Position numbers and translations under genes: made by a program. Positions 55,745 to 64,000 of a stretch of 64,000 nucleotides of DNA are shown in pieces. The notes beneath the pieces were generated by a model. The model saw nothing but the letters and a program-made list of their open reading frames with translations. It had not been told where the DNA came from and made no database searches. Position 1 is the stretch's first letter. Each line of letters opens with the position of its first letter. Origin of the DNA: Maritalea porphyrae (lineage in GTDB: Bacteria; Pseudomonadota; Alphaproteobacteria; Rhizobiales; Devosiaceae); assembly GCF_027213965.1 (NCBI RefSeq), contig NZ_JAPWGX010000001.1:558001-622000 (forward strand). The letters are read 5' to 3'.

Positions 55745-56899
55745 ATGGCTATTCATGCAGCTTTCCCGCCACCGCCAGACAGTTTGGCCCGCATTGCCAA
55801 AAGCGCTGATGGCGACATTTTGGCAAGTAAAATGGTTTCGCCAAATCGCAATCGCGGTCGGGGTGCGCAGAGCAACTTGTCGGGACGATTTGAGGTATTC
55901 CAAAATGAGAGTTTTGATGATGGTTGGCAATCCTTAGAAACATTGGCTGATTTTAAAACCAATGTGCGCGAAGAGCGTGCGAAGTCGATTATTACCAAGA
56001 ACGAGTCTCCGGACCTAAATTTTGATCGATCCATCAATCCTTATCGCGGTTGCGAGCATGGTTGTTCATATTGTTTTGCGCGCCAAACCCACGCCTATTT
56101 GGGCCATTCGGCAGGTATTGATTTTGAGCGAGAGCTTTACGCCAAAACCAACGCGGCAGCGCGGTTGCGCGAAGAATTGAGCCGCAAAAAATATACGCCA
56201 AAACCAATAGCCATTGGCACCAATACCGACCCCTATCAACCGATTGAGCGTGAACGCAAAATCATGCGGGAAATCTTGGAGGTCTTGATTGAGTTCAAGC
56301 ACCCCGTGACTATTGTCACCAAATCCGCGCTTGTGGTGCGGGACTTAGATTTGTTGACCGAACTGGCCGAACAAAACCTCGTGCATGTGGCTATGTCGAT
56401 CACCACGCTTGATCGCAAGCTTTGTCGGGAATTGGAGCCGCGTGCTTCCACACCTTCCAAACGGCTTGAAGCTGTTGAATTGCTCAGCCAATCAGGCATT
56501 CCCACGATGGTGATGGCGGCACCGATTATTCCCGCGATCAATGACAGTGAATTGGAAAAAATTCTTGATGCCGCCGCCGCGCAAGGCGCAACGGCAGCAG
56601 GTATGATCATGCTGCGATTGCCGGGCGAAGTGCGCAATATTTTCCGCGAATGGCTGTTGCGCTTTTACCCAGACAAATTGCGTCATGTGCTCAATTTGGT
56701 GCGAGATGTACGCGGTGGACGCAACAATGATCCGCGCTTTGGGTCACGCATGTCGGGGCAAGGGCCTTATGCTTATGCTTTGCAGCGTCGGTTTGAATTG
56801 GCCATGAACCGCAACGGTTTGAAAAAGCGCTTGCCGCATTTGCGGACAGACCTCTTCACACAACCCGAAGTCCCAGAAGATCAATTGAGCTTGTTCTAG
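55745..56899 (+). CDS. PA0069-family radical SAM protein (spore-photoproduct-lyase-like)
   Basis: 384 aa radical SAM enzyme of the COG1533 group. The cluster motif is CEHGCSYCFA (NPYRGCEHGCSYC), followed by IGTNTDPYQPIE and HVAMSITTLDRKLCRELEPRASTPSKRLEAVE, all characteristic of the PA0069/Rv2578c branch. The substrate is unknown, but the relation to spore photoproduct lyase points to nucleic-acid repair. The last five residues are QLSLF, the consensus motif for docking on the DNA polymerase III beta clamp. The start at 55745 has AGGTGA upstream; a GTG two codons earlier is possible. It sits behind a LexA-controlled promoter. Confidence 0.9.
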   Translation: MAIHAAFPPPPDSLARIAKSADGDILASKMVSPNRNRGRGAQSNLSGRFEVFQNESFDDGWQSLETLADFKTNVREERAKSIITKNESPDLNFDRSINPYRGCEHGCSYCFARQTHAYLGHSAGIDFERELYAKTNAAARLREELSRKKYTPKPIAIGTNTDPYQPIERERKIMREILEVLIEFKHPVTIVTKSALVVRDLDLLTELAEQNLVHVAMSITTLDRKLCRELEPRASTPSKRLEAVELLSQSGIPTMVMAAPIIPAINDSELEKILDAAAAQGATAAGMIMLRLPGEVRNIFREWLLRFYPDKLRHVLNLVRDVRGGRNNDPRFGSRMSGQGPYAYALQRRFELAMNRNGLKKRLPHLRTDLFTQPEVPEDQLSLF

Positions 56900-57025
56900 G
56901 CTAAAAAAGTCTTAGATGGGACAATTTGTACATTGGCTGGCAAACCTGACTGGTTTAAGTTGGCTGACAAATGGGGCCATCCATTTTTACAGGTCGCGCT
57001 GTGAAACTGACTTTAGGAATATAGA

Positions 57026-58411
57026 ATGTTGGGCATGTCACGCCGCGAGTTTTTGTTGGGGTCAGCTGCGGCCTTTGCAGCCTCTTCAACGACCTATGCG
57101 ATCGCCAAAAATGCGCTTTCAGCAGATTCGCAATTGCCGCTCAACTATTTGAGCCATGAAATAATGCCGGGCAAAATCACCGAGCACATGATGGGCTTTG
57201 GCACTAGTGGACCGGCTCCAACTATTCGGTTCAAACAGCATCAGACCAAAACCATTGACGTCGTGAACAATCTGCGCGAGGCCAGTATCGTACATTGGCA
57301 CGGTTTGCGGCATCAAAATGATATGGACGGTGTGCCCTATCTTACTCAAAAGCCCATCGAAATGAGGGAGACATTTCGCTACAATGTCACTTCCCCAGAT
57401 GCGGGTACATTTTGGTATCACCCCCATTGCAACACGCTTGATCAAATGGGGCGCGGCATGACCGGCCTTTTGATTGTGGAGGAGCTTGAGGACCCGGGTT
57501 TTGACCATGATCTGGCGCTCAACATCCGCGATTTCCGGTTGGGCACTGACGGGCAGTTCGTCGCCATGTTTAAGCCAAGACTTGCAGCACGAGGCGGCAC
57601 GCTGGGTACTGTTTCAACGGTTAATTGGCAGGTTCAGCCCACCTATGATTTCCCCGCCGGCAGTCTTGTGCGATTGCGCCTTGCGGTGACTGACGTTACC
57701 CGTGTGGGCAACTACCAAATCTCTGGTGCAGACGCGCAAGTGATCGCCCTTGATTCCCATCCTGTTCCGCAGCCGCTGCCAGCATCTGACATTTTGCTCG
57801 CCCCTGGCCAACGCGCCGATGTAGCAGTGCGCATGCCAGAAAAGGAAGGCGAAGTGGCGGAACTGTTTTTGAACATTCTGTCCGGCCCCCGTTTGATGGC
57901 CACTTTCCGCTCGGTTGGCACTTCGCTAGGGCGTTCTTTAGAAGAACTCAAGCCGCTGCCACCCAACCCTGTGAAAGAGCCAGACCTGGCCAATGCTGAG
58001 ATTTTGGATTTCACCTTCGGCTGGACACCGGATGGGGCTGAACCATTGCAAAGCATTTGCGGCTCATTGGGCTATGTTTTTTGGTCTATCAACCGCAAGC
58101 CTTGGCTAGGTGACACACCCGGCCCACTTGATCCGCTAGCGACCATGAAGTTGGGCAAAAGCTATATTCTGCGCCTGCGCAACAATACGCCAAACGACCA
58201 TCCGATCCATTTGCATGGCTTGGCATTTAAACTGATCCGATCAGACAAACGCCAATTGCCGACCCTTTTCACCGACACAGCGCTATTGCAATCCGGCGAA
58301 ACCATGGATGTGGCCCTTGTTGCTGACAATCCGGGCGATTGGGCTTTCCACTGCCATGTGATTGAGCACCAAAAGACAGGTCTCACCGGATATCTGCGGG
58401 TTGAGGGATAG
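57026..58411 (+). CDS. Multicopper oxidase, Tat-exported (laccase-like)
   Basis: 461 aa. It begins with a twin-arginine signal (MSRREFLLGSAAAFAASSTTYA) and has three cupredoxin domains. The copper motifs HWHG, YHPH, HPIHLHG and HCHVIEHQKTGL are all present, supplying the type 1 site and the trinuclear cluster, with leucine as the axial type 1 residue. The enzyme oxidises phenols, metals or cuprous ions while reducing oxygen to water, in the periplasm. The substrate is open; copper detoxification (CueO-like) lacks the expected Met-rich insert. AGGA precedes the start. Confidence 0.9.
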   Translation: MLGMSRREFLLGSAAAFAASSTTYAIAKNALSADSQLPLNYLSHEIMPGKITEHMMGFGTSGPAPTIRFKQHQTKTIDVVNNLREASIVHWHGLRHQNDMDGVPYLTQKPIEMRETFRYNVTSPDAGTFWYHPHCNTLDQMGRGMTGLLIVEELEDPGFDHDLALNIRDFRLGTDGQFVAMFKPRLAARGGTLGTVSTVNWQVQPTYDFPAGSLVRLRLAVTDVTRVGNYQISGADAQVIALDSHPVPQPLPASDILLAPGQRADVAVRMPEKEGEVAELFLNILSGPRLMATFRSVGTSLGRSLEELKPLPPNPVKEPDLANAEILDFTFGWTPDGAEPLQSICGSLGYVFWSINRKPWLGDTPGPLDPLATMKLGKSYILRLRNNTPNDHPIHLHGLAFKLIRSDKRQLPTLFTDTALLQSGETMDVALVADNPGDWAFHCHVIEHQKTGLTGYLRVEG

Positions 58412-58432
58412 CCCCCAACCCGACCGTTATCA

Positions 58433-59800
58433 TCACTCAATTGGTTCAAATTTGGCCGTGAAGTGCCGCATCGCCGGTGGCTCTTCGGTGATCCGGTAAC
58501 CAGGCAAGGTGCCTTTGATTTCGTTCAACTCCTCAAACACCTCAACGATGTAGTCGGCGTGGGATTGTGTGTAGACACGGCGTGGCATGGCAAGCCGCAC
58601 AAGGTCCATTGCGGCAGGGTTTTCACGACCGTCGGGCGAACGACCAAACATGACTGTGCCTATTTCGCAGGCGCGAATGCCACCGAGTTCATACAAGGCC
58701 ACGGCCAACGCTTGCCCGGGGTATTGCAATGGTTTGATGTGCGACAGCCAAGACCGGGCGTCGACGAATACTGCGTGACCGCCTGCTGGTTTGACTACAG
58801 GAATACCAAGCGCGTCCAAGCGCTCAACGATATAGGCGTTCGAGCGGACCCGGTATTTCAAATACTCTTCGTCAACGATTTCGGTCAAACCTTGCGCAAT
58901 CGCATCCAGATCGCGCCCGGCTAATCCACCATAGGTTGGGAACCCTTCGGTCATGATGAGACGATTGCGCGCTTTCTGTGCCAACTCATCGTCGTTGAGC
59001 GCCAGCCAGCCGCCGATATTGGCGAACGCGTCCTTTTTTGCACTCATGGTCATGCCATCGGCCAGCTCAAACATGTCGCGCACGATCTCTTTAATGGAAC
59101 GTTCGCCCTGCCCTTCTTCGCGCTGTTTAATGAAATAGGCGTTCTCGGCAAAGCGACATCCATCAATGATGAATGGCCGATCGTATTTGCGCGCCATTTC
59201 AGCCGTGGCACGAATATTGGCCAAACTCACCGGCTGGCCGCCCCCTGCATTATTGGTGACTGTAATCATCACGCAAGGCACCGCATCCCCAAGTTCTGCA
59301 AGAAATGCATCAAGCCGCGCAATGTCAATATTGCCCTTAAAGGGGTGCAAGTTTGCCGGGTCTTTGCCTTCAACGATCAGCAGATCATGGGCCTCAGCTC
59401 CCGTGCTTTCAATATTGCCGCGGGTGGTATCGAAGTGGGTATTTGAAGGGATCTTTTTGCCCTCGCCGCCCAAAATCGAAAACAATATGGCCTCTGCGGC
59501 GCGGCCTTGGTGGGTGGGAATAATGTGTTTAAAATCCATCAAGTGGCGCACAGCGCTTTCAAAGCGCAAAAACGAAGGTGAACCGGCATAGCTCTCGTCA
59601 CCATTCATCATCGCGCCCCATTGAGCGGCGCTCATGGCGGAGGTGCCGCTGTCTGTCAACAGATCGATCAGCACATCGTCCGAATGCAGGCCGAAAAGAT
59701 TGTAGTGCGCGTCCTTGGCCAATTGGCGACGCTCTTCAACCGTTGTGAAACGGATCGGCTCGACGGACTTGATGCGGAAAGGTTCTATGATGGTTTTCAT
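58433..59800 (-). CDS. tnaA: Tryptophanase (tryptophan indole-lyase)
   Basis: 455 aa PLP enzyme of the beta-eliminating lyase family. It shows EPFRIKSVEPI, VLIDLLTDSGTSAMS, HIIPTHQGRAAEAILFS, the PLP lysine in MTMSAKKDAFANIGG, and EGFPTYGGLAGRD. Two residues that separate tryptophanase from tyrosine phenol-lyase favour tryptophanase: EIG where the latter has ERG, and MRHFTAKF where it has FFTARF. It would make indole, pyruvate and ammonia from tryptophan. The start at 59800 has AGGAG upstream; the frame stays open 82 codons further without coding character. An AraC regulator lies directly upstream on the same strand. Confidence 0.85.
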   Translation of the reverse strand: MKTIIEPFRIKSVEPIRFTTVEERRQLAKDAHYNLFGLHSDDVLIDLLTDSGTSAMSAAQWGAMMNGDESYAGSPSFLRFESAVRHLMDFKHIIPTHQGRAAEAILFSILGGEGKKIPSNTHFDTTRGNIESTGAEAHDLLIVEGKDPANLHPFKGNIDIARLDAFLAELGDAVPCVMITVTNNAGGGQPVSLANIRATAEMARKYDRPFIIDGCRFAENAYFIKQREEGQGERSIKEIVRDMFELADGMTMSAKKDAFANIGGWLALNDDELAQKARNRLIMTEGFPTYGGLAGRDLDAIAQGLTEIVDEEYLKYRVRSNAYIVERLDALGIPVVKPAGGHAVFVDARSWLSHIKPLQYPGQALAVALYELGGIRACEIGTVMFGRSPDGRENPAAMDLVRLAMPRRVYTQSHADYIVEVFEELNEIKGTLPGYRITEEPPAMRHFTAKFEPIE

Positions 59801-59934
59801 TGGGGTTAGCTCCTGTTGCACACCCCATTTGCTCATCAAACGGGGCTGAAACGCCACGGTTGTCGAGCCCATATGGCAGTCGACCGCGTTCAGCGCCCAA
59901 TATGAATGCCCCGAGCGTATTGTGAGGAAATTGA

Positions 59935-59944
59935 ACTTGCAAGT
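59935..59944. promoter_or_regulatory. Small palindrome between the araC-type gene and tryptophanase
   Basis: ACTTGCAAGT is a perfect 10-base palindrome in the 169-base spacer before tnaA. It could be an operator half for the adjacent AraC-type regulator or another factor; a palindrome this short may be chance. Confidence 0.2.
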
Positions 59945-59969
59945 GCCGCTTTGTCGCAGGGGAAAATTG

Positions 59970-60983
59970 CTACTCGGGCTTGAACTGGCGTGGGCTATCG
60001 CCCGTCCATCGCTTGAACGCACGCGAAAAAGAACTGGCGTCCGCAAAGCCCACCAGATAGGCGGTTTCGTTGACAGAAACCTTGCGGCTGCTCAGATAAT
60101 CAAGCGCCATAGTTTTGCGCAATTGATCGTGAATTTGTTCAAAATTCACGCCTTCAGTTTTTAGTTTTCGATAAAGCGTTGGCCGACTTTGGTTGAGTTG
60201 TTTGGCCACTGTTTCCATTGAAACATCGCCGGTATGCAGCAACGGCAAGAGTATTTGCTCCACCTTGGCCCGCACCGTGTCGGCAGCTTTGAGCGTGCAC
60301 AGCAAATCCTCTGCGTGGCTTGCCAATGCACCGAACAAATATTGGTTAGAACGCGGCATCGGAATGGCGTTCCAGTCCTCGGCAAACAGCAGTGCATTTT
60401 TGTTGGAAGAGAACTCAATCGGGCTTTGCAAATAGTCTTGATATTTTTCGGCATGCGCGGGCGCTGCGTGAGTCATCAAGACCTTAATCACCTTTGGCCG
60501 CCCGTCAAAATGGCGGTTGATGTCGCTCACAATGCGAGCAAACGTTGTTTCAGTCAGCTCCGGAAAGGCGTTTGGGGTGGCCCGTTGGTCAACAAACCAC
60601 ACGCCCTGTTTGTCGACAATTTTAGCAAACCGATCACCAGCGCCCGCTAAAGCGACATCATCCACCAGCGGGCCATATCTATTGGCCATGGCAAAAGCAT
60701 CCGCCATGGTGTTGGACGCTTGTGAGATGATGCCCAGAACTGAGATTTGCTCGAGGTCTGTCCCCGCGCCAAACGCCAGTGCAATTTCTGGCATTTGGCA
60801 CATGATTTGTGTGTGCTGCATGAGCGATTGATAGGCGTCGAGCGGCACGCGATTGTCCGCGTCTTCAAGTATTACGGGTTGAATGGAGCTTTGGCGCAAA
60901 AGTTCGGGTTGGTCAGCACCTTTGGTTTGGGCGAAAGCCAAAAATGCATTTACATATCCCGCCGAAACACTTGCACTTTTCAT
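59970..60983 (-). CDS. AraC family transcriptional regulator
   Basis: 337 aa. The N-terminal two thirds are an arabinose-binding-like domain (YVNAFLAFAQTKGAD...LLRQSSIQP, SVLGIISQASNTMADAFAMANRYGPLV) of the OruR/ArgR-type AraC subgroup. The C-terminal part has two helix-turn-helix motifs: METVAKQLNQSRPTLYRKLKTEGVNF and VNETAYLVGFADASSFSRAFKRWTGDSPRQF. It is just upstream of tryptophanase and likely regulates it in response to an amino acid. The GGGGGTTAG site supports the start. Confidence 0.92.
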   Translation of the reverse strand: MKSASVSAGYVNAFLAFAQTKGADQPELLRQSSIQPVILEDADNRVPLDAYQSLMQHTQIMCQMPEIALAFGAGTDLEQISVLGIISQASNTMADAFAMANRYGPLVDDVALAGAGDRFAKIVDKQGVWFVDQRATPNAFPELTETTFARIVSDINRHFDGRPKVIKVLMTHAAPAHAEKYQDYLQSPIEFSSNKNALLFAEDWNAIPMPRSNQYLFGALASHAEDLLCTLKAADTVRAKVEQILLPLLHTGDVSMETVAKQLNQSRPTLYRKLKTEGVNFEQIHDQLRKTMALDYLSSRKVSVNETAYLVGFADASSFSRAFKRWTGDSPRQFKPE

Positions 60984-61150
60984 CTAACCCCCAAATTTCC
61001 TTTGCAACGCTCTGATCCCATCGGGCCAAATTTTGACCTGTAAAGCCATGTCCCCATTGCACATAAATGGGTACCCCTTGTCCAAGCTTAAAGTGGATGC
61101 GCACCGATTTATATCACGTCGCACCGTTCTGATACTCTTGGAGAATGCCT

Positions 61151-62350
61151 ATGTTGCGTCTTGGTCTCATACTCGGTGTTATCATTTTTGTCGGCTCGAT
61201 CGCCATTGATATTTACATTCCGGTGATGCCAAACGTGGCCGATGATTTAGGTGCAACGACCCTTAGCATTCAGACAACACTCACCGTCTACTTTTTGTGT
61301 TTTGGCGTCGCTCAACTGCTTTATGGCCCCTGGTCAGACAGGGTTGGGCGCAAGCCACCGCTTTATTTTGGGTTGCTCATATTCCTTGTTGGCACCGTGC
61401 TTTGTGCGCTTTCGCCAAGTGTTGTTTGGCTGATCGTAGGTCGTGGTCTCCAAGGCCTTGGCAGCGCTTCGCAAATGGTACTGATGCGGGCAGTGGTGCG
61501 CGAAAAATATCAAGGTGCGGATGCTGCAAAATTGATGGGGTATGTAATGATGGTCACCGCTATCTCACCACTTATTGCACCACTTTTGGGCAGCATGATC
61601 GCACAATATTGGGGCTGGCGTTGGATATTTGGCGGACTTGGAGTGCTGACCCTATTGGCGTTTTTTATTGCGCTTACAATGCTTGAGGAAACCAACCCAC
61701 TGCTGGCCCGTTCAGTGCTTAAAGCTGCAACGCCTTGGTCCAACGTCATAGCGATATTTCAGGATGGCAATTTCGTCGTGATGACGCTCTTGGGTGCCTT
61801 TGGGTTCGCTGGCATGTTCGTCCACATCGCGTCGGGTGCGTTTGTTTATCAGCAATTTTTTGGCCTAACCGCGTTGCAGTTTAGCTTGGTGCTTGGGGCC
61901 AACTCCATTTCGTTTTTTGCAACGGCTTTGCTTTCTTCCAACTTGGCAGCGCGATTTGGGAACAACGCCATTTTGATGGTAGGTGCTGCTGGATATGCAG
62001 CTTCAACGGGCACAATGGTTTTGCTTGCTTTAATTGGGTTGCTCAAAATCGAAACTCTGATTGGCATAATGTTCCTATCCAACGGATTTTTGGGGCTTTT
62101 GATCCCCCTTGCCATGGTATTGTCGCTCAACAAACAAGGTGAGCGCGCAGGGCTCGCATCCTCGGTTGGTGGCACCTTGCAAATGCTGATTGGCGGTGCG
62201 GTCATCGGCCTGTTCGGCATCGTTTCTGATGGTTCTCCCCAATCTATGGCGATTGGGTTGTTCGCCTGCGCCGTTCTGGGACTTCTCGTCCAAATTCTAA
62301 ATCAACGTCTGGCACATGATGAAACCCTCACAGTAAAACCAAGTCTATGA
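61151..62350 (+). CDS. Bcr/CflA-type MFS exporter
   Basis: About 399 aa with 12 predicted membrane helices. It shows the MFS motif GPWSDRVGRKPPLYFGLLIF and the early VGSIAIDIYIPVMPNVADDLG plus GRGLQGLGSASQMVLMRAVVRE, which mark the Bcr/CflA drug-efflux subgroup. Substrates could be antibiotics or amino-acid-related compounds. The start at 61151 has GGAG seven bases upstream; an ATG two codons earlier is too close to it. It is divergent from the AraC-type regulator, which may control it. Confidence 0.88.
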   Translation: MLRLGLILGVIIFVGSIAIDIYIPVMPNVADDLGATTLSIQTTLTVYFLCFGVAQLLYGPWSDRVGRKPPLYFGLLIFLVGTVLCALSPSVVWLIVGRGLQGLGSASQMVLMRAVVREKYQGADAAKLMGYVMMVTAISPLIAPLLGSMIAQYWGWRWIFGGLGVLTLLAFFIALTMLEETNPLLARSVLKAATPWSNVIAIFQDGNFVVMTLLGAFGFAGMFVHIASGAFVYQQFFGLTALQFSLVLGANSISFFATALLSSNLAARFGNNAILMVGAAGYAASTGTMVLLALIGLLKIETLIGIMFLSNGFLGLLIPLAMVLSLNKQGERAGLASSVGGTLQMLIGGAVIGLFGIVSDGSPQSMAIGLFACAVLGLLVQILNQRLAHDETLTVKPSL

Positions 62351-62443
62351 ACGCAAGTGCTAAGGCTTTGATCGCTGCGGCCATTCAATGAATTGATGCC
62401 AAGAGCTAGGTTTTGATCAGTATTTTCAAACACTGGATCCAGC

Positions 62444-63274
62444 ATGAGCGACACGTTAACTTCCACCCGCAAGACGGGCTTTCTAAACCCAAACAAAACC
62501 CTGCAATTATCTGCCAAAGTATGGTTTGTGGTCACCACCATTGGTTTCGCAGTTTTTGGCTATTACATTGTCAAAGTCTACAGTGCAGGCGCATTGCAAG
62601 GGGATTGGACTTCTTGGAATACAGTGCTGCCAACCGGTCATGGATTTGTGCCAGGCGACACTTGGGGCAATGTTGCGTTTGCCGCCCATATGATTGTTGC
62701 CGCCATTCTAACATTTGGCGGCGCGCTGCAATTGGTGCCAAAAATCCGCGCGAAAGCTGCACCGTTTCACCGATGGAACGGACGGCTGTTTATGATCAGC
62801 GCCATCATTGTCTCGCTTTCTGGTCTTTACATCAACATCACGCGCGGCAATGTTTCGGGCTTCACTATGGGGCTTGGCAACAGCCTCAATGGCATCCTTA
62901 TTCTGGTGTTTTGCATCATGGCTTGGCGCTTGGCCGTTAAAGGTCAAATCGCTGATCACCGCCGCTGGGTTTTACGCGCCTTCGTTTTGATCCACGGCGT
63001 CTGGTTTTTGCGTGTCGGTATGATTGTTTGGTTCATGATCAACCAAGGCCCTGCAGGAATGAATGATGCGGGAACCGGCTGGTTCGACATCTTTTGGGCG
63101 TTTGGGCACTTCTTGCTGCCACTCGCTGTTATGGAAGCCTATTTGCGCTCACAAACCTCGCGCAACAAAATCTGGCGCCTCGCCTTTGGCCTTGGCTTAT
63201 TCGTGATCACACTGCTTTTGGCTGGTGGCACGGCTGGTGCCTTTATGTTCATGTGGTTGCCCCATCTTGGCTAG
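62444..63274 (+). CDS. DUF2306 family membrane protein
   Basis: 276 aa with about seven membrane helices. The DUF2306 pattern is FAAHMIVAAILTFGGALQLVPKIRAKAAPFHRWNGRLFMISAIIVSLSG and ADHRRWVLRAFVLIHGVWFLRVGM. Histidines in membrane-facing positions recall haem-binding membrane proteins, but this is speculative. No clear ribosome site. The next gene starts about 40 bases later on the same strand. Confidence 0.82.
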   Translation: MSDTLTSTRKTGFLNPNKTLQLSAKVWFVVTTIGFAVFGYYIVKVYSAGALQGDWTSWNTVLPTGHGFVPGDTWGNVAFAAHMIVAAILTFGGALQLVPKIRAKAAPFHRWNGRLFMISAIIVSLSGLYINITRGNVSGFTMGLGNSLNGILILVFCIMAWRLAVKGQIADHRRWVLRAFVLIHGVWFLRVGMIVWFMINQGPAGMNDAGTGWFDIFWAFGHFLLPLAVMEAYLRSQTSRNKIWRLAFGLGLFVITLLLAGGTAGAFMFMWLPHLG

Positions 63275-63314
63275 TTCCCTTTATTTCAATCAACGCGTAA
63301 ATGAGTTTAGAACC

Positions 63315-64000
63315 ATGAAAGCTTTCATCCACCACAACTACGGCCCAGCAGATGTGTTGCGCCTTAGTGAAGTCGCAAAACCCGAGCCAGCGGCGAACGA
63401 ATTGCAGATAAAGGTGCATGCCTTTTCGCTCAACCCCGAAGAAATGCACATGATGCACGGCATGTTTGCGGTGCGGCCAATAACGGGTTTCAGGCGTCCG
63501 AAGGTCTTGTGTCTAAAAGCCGACATTGCGGGAGTGGTTGAAGCGATTGGCGATGCTGTTTCTGACTTCAAGATTGGTGACAAGGTGATGGGCCGCGCAA
63601 ATAAGGGAGGCCAAGCGCAATTCACTTGTGTGCCCCAAGATCGTCTGGTCCATAAACCAGAGGCTCTTTCGTTTGAACAAGCTGCCGCCCTGCCCTTGGC
63701 TGGTGTGACGGCCCTGCAAGCGGTCACCAAAAATGGCAACGTACACAAGGGGATGCGCGTTTTAATCAATGGCGCTTCTGGCGGCATAGGCACTTATGCA
63801 GTGCAATTGGCAAAGCATTTTGACGGGGAAGTCACAGCTGTGTGCAGTGGCAAAAACATAGACCTCGTCACCCAGCTTGGCGCTGACCATGCAATTGATT
63901 ATCATACAGGCGATTTCACCCGCACGCGCCGATCATATGAGTTGATCATCGACCTTGTTGGCAACCGTAGTCTTTCAGACATGCGCTCGTGCCTATCAAA
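63315..64000 (+). CDS. Zinc-independent quinone oxidoreductase/alcohol dehydrogenase (partial)
   Basis: MDR-superfamily NADPH-dependent oxidoreductase, truncated by the window edge after about 228 codons. The N-terminal domain reads MKAFIHHNYGPADVLRLSEVAKPEPAANELQIKVHAFSLNPEE; the cofactor-binding segment is GMRVLINGASGGIGTYAVQLAKHF. The zinc-ligand residues of alcohol dehydrogenases are not evident. Such enzymes reduce quinones or enones, or detoxify aldehydes. Confidence 0.88.
   Translation, partial: MKAFIHHNYGPADVLRLSEVAKPEPAANELQIKVHAFSLNPEEMHMMHGMFAVRPITGFRRPKVLCLKADIAGVVEAIGDAVSDFKIGDKVMGRANKGGQAQFTCVPQDRLVHKPEALSFEQAAALPLAGVTALQAVTKNGNVHKGMRVLINGASGGIGTYAVQLAKHFDGEVTAVCSGKNIDLVTQLGADHAIDYHTGDFTRTRRSYELIIDLVGNRSLSDMRSCLS

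Noticed and set aside
59801-59969. TnaC-like leader peptide or tryptophan-sensing attenuator before tnaA
   Set aside because: No short frame with a tryptophan codon and a following run of sites was seen between the AraC gene and tnaA.
59801-60046. 82-codon N-terminal extension of tryptophanase
   Set aside because: Family members start near EPFRI; the ATG at 59800 has a strong AGGAG site and the extension overlaps the AraC gene.

Overview
The window looks like chromosome of an alphaproteobacterium, most likely a Hyphomicrobiales (Rhizobiales) member with moderate G+C. The evidence is gene content and order typical of that group: aroC next to ribB, a histidine phosphatase and fabI; a histone-deacetylase-like gene with xseB and tlyA; glyQ/glyS with lemA; and ispE, a TPR protein, a family 4 uracil-DNA glycosylase and a PA0069-type radical SAM gene. 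A LexA box of the alphaproteobacterial GTTC-N7-GTTC type agrees. Family or genus cannot be fixed from sequence alone. No CRISPR array, rRNA or intact prophage is present.

Layout. 1-2.4 kb: a TRAP transporter (dctPQM, minus strand, dctM cut by the window edge). 2.5-4.0 kb: a decayed patch with the 3' end of an IS3-type transposase abutting a truncated ORF, then about 670 bp without a gene. 4.0-6.3 kb: a soluble double-PAS chemoreceptor and cheW. 6.9-9.6 kb: a DUF3489 / DUF2924 / large serine recombinase trio followed by tRNA-Gln(TTG). 9.9-34 kb: mostly housekeeping genes (pdxH, a DnaJ-like co-chaperone, Sua5, deacetylase-xseB, SCO, tlyA, ribB, aroC, fabI, FAD oxidase, SRAP/YedK, Lrp regulators, dihydroorotase, YgfZ) plus a PLP enzyme/glutamine amidotransferase pair facing an Lrp regulator. 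34-54 kb: a SleB-type hydrolase, a PPDK-like protein, ispH, rnhA, a ureohydrolase, glyS/glyQ, DUF2207/lemA, an S49 peptidase, polyprenyl synthase, a BLUF photoreceptor, ispE and a TPR protein. 54-64 kb: uracil-DNA glycosylase, MoaB, a radical SAM protein, a multicopper oxidase, tryptophanase with an AraC regulator, a Bcr/CflA exporter, a DUF2306 protein and a truncated quinone oxidoreductase.

How parts work together. DctP, DctQ and DctM form one transporter; the PAS receptor and CheW form a signalling pair; GlyQ and GlyS are the two subunits of one synthetase; IspB, IspE and IspH belong to isoprenoid metabolism; RibB and AroC share a pentose/aromatic neighbourhood.

The observations most worth following are: (1) a radical SAM gene of the spore-photoproduct-lyase-like PA0069 family with a perfect LexA box in its promoter and a C-terminal QLSLF beta-clamp-binding motif, plus an unrelated SRAP abasic-site protein ending in QMDLF, which together suggest clamp-recruited DNA repair; (2) a class V PLP enzyme/EgtC-like amidohydrolase pair that echoes EgtC-EgtE without the other ergothioneine genes; (3) a PPDK-like protein whose nucleotide-binding half has lost key residues; (4) an IS remnant that cuts an unidentified gene.
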